64,000 nucleotides of DNA from Paratinospora sagittata. Taxonomy: Eukaryota; Streptophyta; Magnoliopsida; Ranunculales; Menispermaceae. The translations under genes were made by a program, and so were the position numbers. Position 1 is the first letter of the stretch. Every line of letters begins with the position of its first letter. A model generated the notes under the pieces. The model saw only the letters and a list, made by a program, of their open reading frames with translations, did no database searches and was not told the origin of the DNA. Where the stretch lies: positions 23,243,456-23,307,455 of the forward strand of contig CM069593.1 of NCBI GenBank assembly GCA_035771175.1. Direction: 5' to 3'. Shown here piece after piece: positions 1 to 10,100 of the stretch.

Positions 1-1171
1 CGGATATCGACTTTCTCGTATCTACATCGCCAGCCATATCTGAATCTGTAAATCCTTCTAATACAGATTTATCATTACCAAAACATAAACAATGACTAGA
101 AGTACCTCTAAGATACCTGAGTATCCATTTGACTGCTGTCCAATGTTCATTTCCAGGATTTGATAGAAATCGGCTCACAACACCAACAGCATGAGCAATG
201 TCTGGTCTGGTGCATACCATAGCGTACATTAGACGGCCAACCACCGATGCATAGGGCACCTTACTTATCTCTGATTTCTCCTCCTCGCTTGAAGGACACT
301 GGCTCGAATTAAGCTTGAAGTGGCTTGCCAGTGGAGAACTAACAGGTTTAGCTTTGCTCATGTTGAATCGCTCTAAGACTTTCTCAATATACTTTTCTTG
401 AGATAGCCAAAGTCTCTTGTTCTTCCTGTCACGAACAATCTTCATGCCAAGGATTTGTTTTGCGGGTCCTAAGTCTTTCATTGCAAAAGACTTGCTCAAC
501 TCTTTCTTCAACGTGTTAATCTTGCCAATATCTTGGCCTACAATTAACATATCATCAACATAAAGTAAAAGAATAATAAAATCACTATTAGAGAATTTCT
601 TGATGAAGACGTAGTGATCAGCTGTCGTTCGGTTGTACTCTTTTTCCTCCATGAACGAGTCAAACTTTTTATACCACTGCCTCGGTGCCTGTTTCAAACC
701 GTATAGACTTTTCTTTAGCCTGCATACCAGCTTCTCTTTTCTTTTGACTTGGAAACCTTCGGGCTGCTCCATATAGATTTCCTCGTCAAGATCACCGTGT
801 AAGAATGCGGTTTTTACATCAAGTTGTTCTACCTCCAGATTAAGACTAGCTGCCAAGCCAAGAACAACTCGAATTGAAGACATTTTTACCACCGGTGAGA
901 AGATTTCATCGAAGTCAACGCCTTTCTTCTGCCCGAATCCTTTTACAACCAATCTTGCTTTGTATCGAGCTACTTTCTTCGCTTTTGATTCTGTACACCC
1001 ACTTATTCTTGAGGGCTTTCTTTCCCTGTGGTAATTTCACCAAGTCAAATGTGTGATTCTGTACACCCACTCAGTCTTATGCTGGTCAGTGATAGCTTCG
1101 GTATAGCTCTCCGGTTCTCCCCCGTCAGTGAGCATCACATAGTCGCTAGGAGGATATCTTTGACTTGGTTG
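1..1171 (-). pseudogene. Copia-A reverse transcriptase (RVT_2), partial
   Basis: Minus-strand translation gives a continuous copia reverse transcriptase from about 960 down to the window edge. It shows YKARLVVKGFGQ, EVEQLDVKTAFLHGD, LKKSLYGLKQAPRQWY, the catalytic LLYVDDMLIVG and, near position 1, GRLMYAMVCTRPDIAHAV. The enzyme would copy element RNA into cDNA inside virus-like particles. At about 970-1075 the frame breaks: a 17-bp sequence (gattctgtacacccact) occurs at 987-1003 and again at 1055-1071, replacing the stretch that normally joins the linker to the HTFDLVKLP motif and shifting the frame. The RNase H part continues left of the window. Confidence 0.88.
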
Positions 1172-2505
1172 TCGCTCTCTGGTGGATCTCCTTAGTTGTG
1201 CTTCTGGTTGGACTTGTTCAGGAACTTGTTCAGGAATTTGTTCAGGAACTTATTCTTGTTCTGAACTGTGAGCTGGTGGAACATCATCATCAGTATCTGG
1301 TGCAGCTCCCTTTTCATCTGAATTTGTTGATGGAGAGACTGGTTCCAGATTAACTGGAAGTTCTTCTGATTGTGGCTTCTCAGGTTTCTGAAAATCCTCG
1401 ATCGTCTGATCTTCAAGAAACACCACGTCTCTGCTTCTGACAATCTTTTTGTTGACAGGATCCCAAAGTCTGTAGCCGAATTCTTCATGGGAATATCCCA
1501 CAAAGATACACTACTTCGCTTTTCCATCCAGCTTGAACCTCTCGTCTCTAGGGATGTGAATAAATGCTCTGCAGCCAAATACTTTCAAGTGTTTGTAAGA
1601 AACGTCTTTCCCCGTCCAAACCTTTTCTGGTACGTCGTAGTTCAATGGAACTGATGGAGAAAGGTTGATTAAATCGACTGCTGTCCTCATTGCCTCCCCC
1701 CAATAGGAGTTTGGCAGTTTTGCATTTGAGAGCATACATCTGACTCTTTCGCAAATGGTTCTGTTCATCCTCTCTGCGACACCGTTGTGTTGAGGTGTCT
1801 TTGGTACCGATTTTTTTAGCCTGATGCCGAAACTTCTGCAGTACTCCTCGAATGATCCACGATACTCACCGCCATTGTCTGATCGTACACACTTCAAACG
1901 TCTGCTAGTTTCTCTTTCAACTTTTACATGAAATTGCTTGAAAACTTCCTGCACTTGATCTTTAGTTTTCAAAGCAAAGGCCCACACTTTTCTAGAGTGA
2001 TCATCAATAAAAGTCACAAAATAATGAGCACCTCCTAGTGTCTTACAACTCATTGTACAGACATCTGTGTGTATTAAATCTAGAATATTTGCCTTTCTAG
2101 ATGGTGGGGAACTACGAAATGCAACTCTGTGTTGTTTACCCATAATACAATCAACACAAGTACGTAAAGATGTACCTGTCATTCCTGGTAAGTGCTCCTT
2201 CTTGGAAAGAATTCTGAGACCCTTTTCACCCATGTGACCGAGCTGCTTATGCCATAACTCGGTGGGAACTTCTTTCCTCATGGTATTTACTTCTTCTCTA
2301 CACAACTTGGCTTCTGTGTGGTAGAGTGATGCATCTTTCTTGCCTCTGGCTGCTACCAAGTTTCCTTTGGTGAGCTTCCATTTTCCTTCGCCAAAGTTAT
2401 TATTGTAGTCATCGTCATCAAGCATTCCGGTGGAGATCAAATTGAGGCGGATATCTGGAACATGCCTCACATCTTTCAAGAGTAACCTGTATCCAAGGTT
2501 AGTTT
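1172..2505 (-). pseudogene. Copia-A integrase and integrase-RT linker
   Basis: The main open stretch (1511-2479) carries the GAG_pre-integrase zinc motif (WHKQLGH, then CVDC) and the rve core with acidic residues in LIHTDVCTM, CVRSDNGGEY and GVAERMN. Integrase would insert the cDNA copy into host DNA. A stop follows KLDGKAK where the family has Gln (probably CAG to TAG); the frame resumes as CIFVGYSHEEFGYRLWDP. A second stop (probably CAA to TAA) near 1250 interrupts the PEQ-rich linker. Just upstream (about 2505) a frameshift separates integrase from protease. The catalytic residues are present but the gene is dead. Confidence 0.88.
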
Positions 2506-2656
2506 CTAAATATTACCGATGCCGATAATTTTGGATGCATCATCATTTCCCATTCTCACTCGTCCAAAATCACCTTGCGTGTAGGCTGAAAAGAAATCTC
2601 GTCGTGAGGTGACATGGCAGGACGCACCTGAGTCAACTACCCATGTAGAGTCTTGA
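2506..2656 (-). pseudogene. Copia-A aspartic protease, part 1 (split by solo LTR)
   Basis: Minus-strand translation shows WVVDSGASCHVTSRRDFF followed by VRMGNDDASKIIGIGNI. DSGAS is the retropepsin catalytic motif that matures Gag-Pol. The preceding residues (DYVNLACQ) lie at 5628-5650 on the other side of the 2657-5622 insertion. With one copy of the cttga duplication removed the two parts join in frame, so the solo LTR entered an already established copia copy. A frameshift after GIGNI separates the domain from integrase. Confidence 0.85.
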
Positions 2657-3059
2657 TGTGACGCCCCGAAAATTATTTCACCTAGCCCATAACCCAATTG
2701 CATTTTTGCCCAAACTCTATGTGTTGTCTTGATATGTTTGGTGTTTGTTTGATGGTTGTTTAATGTTTGTATAATTGATGCTTGATAATGTATATAACTA
2801 TATGTATCATAAATTGTATATGAATCATGTTAAATTAAAGTATAATGCATATGTTATGAATTATGCATGGGCTCATTAAACCATGAATTGATATGGGTTA
2901 GGATTGATTGAATAAAAATGATAAATGAAATTGAAAATTTGGTGTATTAAATGGATTGGACATTTAAAATACATGTGGTTGGTATGGGTAGTATGAGACC
3001 AACACATGTGAAGTTTGGTGCATGAAAGTGGACAAGTGTCCCATGCCCTCAAGGAAGTG

Positions 3060-3260
3060 CTAGAATGACTGGAGGGAATCAAGGAGAGAATCAAGGAGGA
3101 AAACAAGGAGAGAATCAAGGAGGAAAACAAGGAGAGAATCAAGGAGAGAATCAAGGAGGGAATCAAGGAATTGCTAGAAAGAGGTGAGTGGAGAGAAAGG
3201 AAAGAAGAAGAGAAAGAAAAGAAGAGAAAGGAAAGAAGAAGAGAAAGAAGGAGAGAGTTG
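3060..3260. repeat. Purine-rich AAGGAG/AAGAAG repeats inside solo LTR
   Basis: Short degenerate repeats of the type aatcaaggagagaatc and aaaacaaggag run from about 3070 to 3180, followed by gaaagaagaagagaaag repeats. Simple-sequence growth inside the LTR; no coding potential is credible. Confidence 0.7.
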
Positions 3261-3369
3261 CAGGAGGAAGATCCCTGCGACGTTTTCATCAAAGTGATGG
3301 ATCTTTGGAATATACGGTCAGATTGAGCTCAACTTTTATCAGAACGTTCGTAGCTTATGGTTCTTCATT

Positions 3370-3735
3370 CTGGTCGGTGGAGATCTTGATCAGAGGTTTC
3401 GTCTAAGAGATCTAACCTCTCAAACAAAGCTGGTCGGAAAGTCTGGATTTCTCGCACCGTTTTGCTCAAACTTATTGATCTCCTAACACTACCGTTAGAT
3501 GGTTATCAAATTTGGGTACGTAGTGTAAAACTGATATTTCTACATTCTGAACGGTAGAGATCTTAATTAGAGGCTTTTTCTAAGAGATATAACCTCTCAA
3601 ACGAAGCTGGTCGGAATTTCTGGGTTTCTCGTGCCATTTCGGTCAAACTTTCAGATCTCCTCAATCTACCGTCGGATGGATATCAAATTTGGGTGTGTCG
3701 TTTATAACAGATATTTATGTATTCTGAACGGTGAA
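3370..3735. repeat. Two ~185-bp imperfect tandem repeats in solo LTR
   Basis: The block from ctggtcggtggagatcttga (about 3371) through atctcctaacactaccgtta, ggttatcaaatttgggt and the next attctgaacggt recurs as attctgaacggtagagatct (about 3543) through atctcctcaatctaccgtcg, ggatatcaaatttgggt and attctgaacggtgaagatg (about 3730). The copies diverge by scattered substitutions, so the duplication is old and belongs to the LTR family. Confidence 0.65.
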
Positions 3736-4798
3736 GATGTTTATGCGGTTAGGATTTCGTGTGATATAGCCATCTGAGTTTGGATATTTGCAGCAGGAAA
3801 GGAGAAACTGTCTGATTAGATACTTGTTCATCAAGGAATCATTTCTTTTTGGTCCACCGTTGGATTGGGCTGATATTTGGACAGAAGGTCTGTTTCTTCA
3901 CATACTTCAATATGTACGGTGGATTTTGTGATTAAATATTCCTATTGGTAGATTGATACATCTGAACAGAATATTAAATGAAGAATTGGTAAGGTGCTTG
4001 TATTGGACCTAAATTTAAAATATGATCTTAGACATTTCCAAATAGCTTGCATGTCAACTATGTTGACCTAGTTGCCATTGTTGATGAACCCATGATGCAA
4101 AATCAGTAATATACATGGCTGAACATGGTGGCCTAGTGTAAATCGACAATATGGCCTAAGTATGGAAAATTTTATATTTTAGGGCTTTTGATGCTTTTGG
4201 CCTAGAATCATTGAATTGATGCAACTTATGTTTAATTAAGCATGATTAGAGTTGATTATGCTACTGATTTGGTGGTTGTGACCATATCATGGGTTAGGCC
4301 TACTTGAGATCAAGTGACCCAATTTGGGCATGTTTATGCCTAAAAGAATTGAAAATCAGTATTTTTGATTAATAGAATGGTTTATGTATGAGAACTATGC
4401 ATTAGAGGCCTAAGTCATGTGATTTGAGTTGAATGATGGGATTAGATGGGATTTAGGCCTATTGTTTATATGTGGGCTGATTTAGGGTTGATGTGTAATG
4501 TCTATGTGATTGAGCATAGAAATTGATGTATGTTTCAGGATCTTGATTGGGTTGATTCGGTTTGGTGGTCGTGTGTGGTTAAATACTCTCGCGAGGCTTG
4601 GTTGTGAGTAGACTTCATTTATGATTATATCTTTTATGTCATCATATCACTTATATATATTGTATCTTGAAAGCATGAATGTGTTCTAATGTTTTGAATG
4701 ATGCATTGATTTGAGAAAACCTTATGACTTTGGTTGGACCCATCTATCTGGCTAATAGGGGGACTTAACCTTGTCATAAGAGGGTTTTAGGAAAGGAA

Positions 4799-4902
4799 AT
4801 GATTGGGATCAACGGCACGGTGAAATAGACGTGTACTAGTAACCCAAATAAACATGATTGGGATCAACGGCACGGTGAAATAGACGTGTACTAGTAACCC
4901 AA
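4799..4902. repeat. 49-bp tandem duplication in solo LTR
   Basis: The 49-bp unit starting atgattgggatcaacggcac occurs at 4799-4847 and identically at 4854-4902, separated by taaaca. Complete identity points to a recent local duplication in this copy. Confidence 0.9.
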
Positions 4903-5627
4903 GGCATGTGGAATGTGGATCCAAGTTGATAAACTTTTACTTGCATCGAACTTATTATAAATGCTTGATATCTATATGTTATGAGCTTTTAATCATGCTA
5001 CACATTGACATGCATACATGGTTTTTATTGATGAGTATTGATAGCATATTTGAATTCTATTCACTGGGCATCGTTGGCTCACCCTCATTCTCTTCTTTCA
5101 GGTCCTTCTGTCCCGAATAAGGGCAAATGAGTAGTCATATCTTGAGGGCCTTGCCTGCGAGAGAATCCAAGGCCTCGATGTGAGTTGAGAGGCATTTTGA
5201 TTGAATTGTGTTTAAATTATGAAGTACTATATTTTGGATTATGTAATTATAACACTTACCACATTGTAGTATAGGTGAGTTGGGACTTGTTAGATAGACT
5301 ATGTGGGCATATGACGGTTTTATTTGTACCCACAATTTTGGACTTTATGAGTATGTCAATTTTAATGGACTGTAGGGATTATGATTATTATTTATGGTTC
5401 ATTTTTTTATGGATTATCTCTTGTCTTGGATGATTAATACGGTGGGTAGTTTTGTTTAATACCTTTTGATATCATATTGTTGTTTGGGATAAGGCTTGTA
5501 GGGTCTCAACCACCTCACGGGAGTTGAGGAGTGGTCGGAGATGCCTACGCCGGGCGTCCCGCTCCGGCATTCCGCATGCCATTCCCTGCGGGGTTGGTGG
5601 TCCGGGGCGCGGGGTCGCCACACTTGA

Positions 5628-6469
5628 CATGCAAGGTTGACATAATCAGCATCTCGAACAATGACGACTTCTTCAGTGAGAGTTGCGGTGTCATTTGTTC
5701 AGGTTTCTGCTTCTTGATTTCTGGATCGTTCCGCCTTTAACTTTCAACATTCTCGAATGAAGTGTCCGGGCTTGCCGCAGTGATGACACTTCTTGTCATT
5801 CCACGATCTGGACTTTGAGCGTCCTCTTCGCTGACTTTGGTTACGAGGATTACTACTTTTACTCCTTCCGTGCCATTCTTGCTTGCCTTGTTTTTCCATG
5901 ACAAGTGCTTCAGTTTCAGGAGTATAACCATTGTCTTTTCGTCGAGACTCTTCGTTCAGCATTCTGTCTTTTACCATATCCATGGTAAGCTTGCCGCCAG
6001 GAGCTGAGTTACTAACTGACACAACTAGAGTGTCCCAACTTTTTGGTAGAGAACTCAGCAACAACAACGCTTGTAGCTCGTTATCTACGATCATCATCAT
6101 AGAGTTGAGTTGATCTACAATGCCTTGAAACTCACTCATGTGTTCCGATACGCTGCTTCCATCTTTATACTTCAAATTGACTAATCGTCGTATGAGATTA
6201 GCTTTATTCTGTACGGTTGTCCTCGCATACATTGTCTCCAACTTTTGCCAAAGAACGTAAGCATCGTGTTCATTTGCAAAATTTTGGAAAATGCTCTTGT
6301 CGATCCATTGTCTAATTTGAGCAGCACACTTTCTGTTCAGCACGGCCCAGTCAACGTCTGTGCTGGTTGTTTTTGATGTCTTGTCATCTGTTGAAGTTGT
6401 AGTCACAGCTTCCTCTTTCGGCATTATAATCGGCTTCCACAGATCTTTAATGTATAAAAGATCATCCAT
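5628..6469 (-). pseudogene. Copia-A gag (capsid/nucleocapsid)
   Basis: Starting at the ATG ending at 6469, the minus strand encodes about 240 residues of copia Gag: an N-terminal DDLLYIKDLW, a UBN2-like capsid region containing LWQKLETMYARTTVQNKANL and LLLSSLPKSWDTLV, an Arg/Ser-rich stretch, and the nucleic-acid-binding knuckle CHHCGKPGHFIREC. The product would package element RNA. The next codon is TGA where the family has Trp (probable G-to-A change); a second TGA follows about 20 codons on. The frame then continues through KLKAERS toward the protease, so Gag and Pol were one polyprotein before decay. Confidence 0.88.
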
Positions 6470-6798
6470 CTTCGGCTTTCAAATTGCATAATTAAATGCA
6501 GTCAACCTGATCATATTGCCTGTGCTCTCCTCCATTTGAATCGTCAATGAACAGGTTTCGCGGAGCTTGACACTTTTCCAGTGATGAATTTTCGGCGATG
6601 AATAGTACTATGTAAATAGTACTTAATAAATAGTACCCCTTGTGAATAGTATTATATGAATAGTGCCCTTGTGAATAGCGCTCCATGAATAGTACTCTAT
6701 GAATAGTACTATTCTAAATAGTGACTGCCGACAAAATAATACTGTATACGTGAATAGTAATGTATGTATGAACCGTACCTTCGCTGAAAACGACGCAG

Positions 6799-6810
6799 GC
6801 TCTGATACCA
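6799..6810 (-). other. Copia-A primer binding site (tRNA-iMet)
   Basis: The minus strand reads TGGTATCAGAGC, complementary to the 3' end of initiator tRNA-Met, the usual primer of plant copia elements. It lies three bases inside the LTR border at 6814. Confidence 0.9.
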
Positions 6811-6813
6811 CTT

Positions 6814-7360
6814 TATTGGAAAAATCGATGGTTGCAAAGAAATAAATTTTACAATCCCAGGATAATTTCTCAAACTATAAATACAACAAAATAACACCAA
6901 CAATTTTTAGCGTGGAAAACTCTCTAAAGATGAGGTAAAAACCACGGGACCCGTAGGCCGCTTTAAGAAACTTTCACTATAAAAATGGGATTCCAAACGT
7001 CACCTTTCGGTGGATCTCTCACAAATACACAATCCCTATGTATCTTCAATTTGTGGATAACACTTCACAAATTGGCTTACATTTTTTCTTCTCAAAGAAA
7101 CTCTCTTTAAGGCTCTCTAGATATCTAGAATTAGATCTCTCTGAATATTTGATCTTTCTCATATGATTTTGAAGAATGAAATTAAGGCTCTATTTATAGA
7201 ACTCAAACAGGGGCTTTTCTGTAATTATTTTTGGACAACCCACGTGACATTTGCTGTTGTTCCCATGGAGCCTACGTGAATTTGTTGTTGTTTCCATGCA
7301 GCCCATTCAAAAAACGTTGGCCACCTACCATCCCACGTGAAAACATGAGGTTGACCAATA
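6814..7360 (-). mobile_element. Copia-A 5' LTR (547 bp)
   Basis: On the minus strand the repeat starts TATTGGTCAACC (7360) and ends TTTTCCAATA (6814), three bases before the primer site. The TATTGG...CCAATA ends look like a G-to-A/C-to-T changed TGTTGG...CCAACA pair. It contains a good TATA box (7190-7199) and a leader with GGTCCCGTGG. The outer border is inferred from the terminal inverted bases because the other LTR lies outside the window; the adjacent tatat cannot be tested as a target duplication. Confidence 0.7.
7190..7199 (-). promoter_or_regulatory. TATA box of Copia-A LTR promoter
   Basis: Minus-strand ctataaatag inside the LTR, in the position expected for the U3 promoter of a copia element. 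Confidence 0.65.
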
Positions 7361-7734
7361 TATATATGTTGATGTGTTGGTTTTATGCACCATAATTTTT
7401 TGTCATTCCATTTTTATACACTTTATTAGGTCTTGCTATAATAATAATGCAACAATACAATTGCATAAAACATTTTGACAAAAAACAGAAGAAGAAGAAG
7501 ACAAAGAAAATAAATCCATTAGTCCATATTATACGTTCTGAGAAAAATATGAGAAAAACTCATGCCATTAAGTGCTACTATAAAAAGAGGAAAAGAAATA
7601 GAAAATTTGTCAGTAAATATTAGCAAAATAATATAGGCTTTTTATGTATGAATAGTACAAAGTCACAATTTTTAATCTGTTGTGGCAAAGAAAGAGACAT
7701 CACCAATAAGGAATTGGTCCGCTGATTCATGAAG

Positions 7735-7870
7735 TAAATTATGAGGTGCGGTTAAAAGATTTATCATGAGTTCGAGTCCGTTCTCGCCCATCTTCTGTTA
7801 GAAAAAGTACCCTTATCCCTATAAATTTTCGAATTCAAAAGTATTAGCCTCGCTCTAAAAAAAAAAGGAC
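7735..7870 (+). repeat. Possible tRNA-derived SINE fragment
   Basis: The sequence tcatgagttcgagtccgttc (about 7765-7785) contains a B-box-like GAGTTCGAGTCC. About 80 bp later comes an A-rich tail (7856-7868). No convincing A box is seen, so this is tentative. Confidence 0.3.
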
Positions 7871-8231
7871 ATTTATTGGGTACCAAAAAATTGGTACAAA
7901 AAAAAAGAAAAAAAAAAGAGAGACCTTATAGAAGTCAACTATTGAAAAAAACCCAAAAAGGATTTTAATTTTAAATATACATACATATATATATATATCA
8001 TGAACTGAATAACGATAATATTTCTAATATTATTTTCTGTGAAAAATAAGAAAATATATATACTATAGATAAATTATAGAGCACAATTCATATCTCAGGT
8101 TTAGATGAGCATGGAGACGATATTTTCTACAGTTGATTAACAATCAAAAATAAATTATTAGCTAGAAGAAAACCTCCTCATCTTTTGGGCTAATGTGTCG
8201 CACGTAGTACGTACTAGGGGAACATTAACAT

Positions 8232-8382
8232 GCCACGTGGCATTTAGTGTGGGACAGAGTGAGAGAATCTCTTTGATGTAGAGACACGTGTCGGAAGTGC
8301 TCAAGCTACCATTCTCGTGGCTTAGAAAATTAGGTTGGAGTAAGATTCGGATTGGGTTGACAGCACACAGCGAGGCACGTGC
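8232..8382. promoter_or_regulatory. Cluster of three ACGTG (G-box) palindromes
   Basis: GCCACGTGGC at 8232-8241, GACACGTGTC at 8283-8292 and GCACGTGC at 8375-8382 lie within 150 bp. ACGTG cores bind bZIP and bHLH factors. The local base composition is more GC-rich than its surroundings. The nearest gene on the plus strand is the WRKY gene, whose leader may begin near 10.1 kb; the link is inference. Confidence 0.45.
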
Positions 8383-10100
8383 TCCCGTGCCGTTCCCCGA
8401 CCAACCTGTCCCAATTACATATCATCGCCAACTTTCTCATATTCCAAATCTCACTACAAGACGAGGCCCTACTTCCCACCTCTTCTCTCTTTTTTTTTCC
8501 GTATATTAGACTAATTAGTGAAATTATTTTTTATACTATTGAGTGTATAATAATTATTTTATTTGGCAATATAAAAAAGGATAAAGTGATTTTTTTTTAC
8601 ATAAAAAAATTTATGCTATTAATAATAAAGTGGATTAATTGATTTTAATTTCATCTTAATTATGCTTTCCCTAATTTATTTGGTTTATAATTTTTTCTAA
8701 GAAAATGACGAAGGGATTAAGGGTGAAATTAGGTCAGGTCAGATCGAGTTTTTGCCCCCTAACCCACCGGATCGGATAAGGTCAGGTGATAGTGGGTTGG
8801 ACCCGATGCCACCCGACCTAAGGTCAGGTCAAGTCGATTGAGTTGGCCCTTATTAAATAGCTCAATTTTTTTTAAAGCTTAATAGCTACTATTTAAATTT
8901 ATATTAATAATAAAATATGTTAAATTATCATGTATCCAACTTATTAAATTACTATTTAAGCTTTAAAAGATGAGGTTTTTCTTTTTTAGGAAAACTTATA
9001 TATGTATAATTAAAGTTATTCTAAAACTTGATTTATAAAAATGAAAATGAACTCATATATATATATATAAATTTTAAGAGGTCGAGTTTGGTCGGGTTGC
9101 TAAAAAATTAATTCAACCAATCTTATCCGACCCTACCCATAATGATCGGGTCGGTTGGGTTGCTTATACCCTAGAAGGAACTAGTAATAAATTAATTCAG
9201 TTGTTAAATTTTCTTTAATCTAATGTATTAGACACAATTTTAAGATAATTTAGGAATTCAAATGCAAGAGTACACAAGTTAAATTCTAAGTCGTTGTAAC
9301 ATGCACTGTCATTTTTTTAAGTCATGCCATAGATTATGATCCTAATTAAATTACATTATTGTTATAATGTCCTTAAACTATAATGTATTAGATAATTTTA
9401 AGATGACACCAATTAATGTCTTTTTTATATATATTATCCATCGTACCAATTTATTGTCTTTATCGCACAAAACTTATACAAAATACATATGAAAGGAATT
9501 TAATAATAAGCCACGAAATGCATTTAAGAGGGGGGGACACAATTTATAATAACAGTATAATTTTGGTCTTTTGGAGGACAAACATGTAAATTCCCCCTGG
9601 ACCACAGCGCCTCAGCCGCTTCTTAACTCTATACAAAGCAACAAAGACAACAGAAACACCGTAAAATCTGACAATTTTACCCCTTGAAACGCAAGAAGAA
9701 GTGGTGACGGCCATGGTCAAAGCCGGGCGCAGAGACAGTTAGTTGGCAACAACAGCCCTCACAACCAAACAGTCCATTTCCTTCACCAAACAAAAATTCC
9801 ATATTATTTTCTTTATCTTTAATAGTAAATTAATTTCAACTAACTTTTATTTTATTTTTTTTCAAAAAAAAAGAAAGGGTATCATTAGTTTTTTTTTTCC
9901 ATTTATTATTTTGTGGGTTTCTTGTGCTCTGTAACATGTGGTACCATGTACAATTCATGTCATATGATAAAAGAAATATAATTAAAATTCCCTTTATTCG
10001 TTTTGCTCGAAGGAAAAAAGTGGAAGAGCTGTAAGTAAGTATGCTTTTTGTGAATGTGGGTATTGTGTGGTTTGGACTGGTTGTTCTCTCATATATCTGT

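Larger units (their letters stand above)
2657..5622. mobile_element. Solo LTR, ~2.97 kb (gypsy-like family), TSD cttga
   Basis: The insertion begins TGTGACGCCCCGAAAATT and ends GGGTCGCCACA, so it has TG...CA ends. It is flanked by the perfect 5-bp duplication cttga (2652-2656 and 5623-5627). No primer site, gag or pol can be found, so it reads as a solo LTR left by LTR-LTR recombination. The long LTR, the TGTGACGCCCCG start, and an internal ...GGGC..GCTCACCC...TTTCAGGT stretch near 5065-5105 resemble Ty3/gypsy Tekay/Del LTRs; the lineage is an inference. A shorter relative lies at 31340-32454. Confidence 0.8.
1..7360 (-). mobile_element. Copia-A: Ty1/copia LTR retrotransposon, right part, degenerate and split
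   Basis: On the minus strand the order is LTR (6814-7360), primer binding site, gag with CCHC knuckle, protease, integrase and reverse transcriptase, which is the Ty1/copia order. The reading frame runs into the window edge at position 1, so RNase H and the 3' LTR lie outside. A solo LTR (2657-5622) with a 5-bp target duplication splits the protease region; joining the flanks restores the frame. Several nonsense codons and at least two frameshifts show the copy cannot make a full polyprotein. The gag start (DDLLYIKDLW) resembles Tork-type elements, but the lineage is inferred. Confidence 0.9.
7361..10100. other. AT-rich spacer left of the WRKY gene
   Basis: No coding region is credible here. 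The stretch holds homopolymer runs, a possible SINE-like piece (7735-7870), a G-box cluster (8232-8382), and a GGTCAGGTC/TCGGGTTGGG low-complexity patch at 8730-9170. Confidence 0.6.

Noticed and set aside
3188..3406. 72-residue Lys/Arg/Glu-rich open frame
   Set aside because: Product of the purine-rich repeat in the solo LTR.
2657..5622. Possible class II DNA transposon because the ends TGTG(A/G)CG are slightly inverted
   Set aside because: A 5-bp target duplication, TG...CA ends, ~3-kb size and no transposase fit a solo LTR better.
7735..7870. tRNA gene
   Set aside because: Only a B-box-like motif is seen; no cloverleaf can be folded. Kept only as a possible SINE piece.
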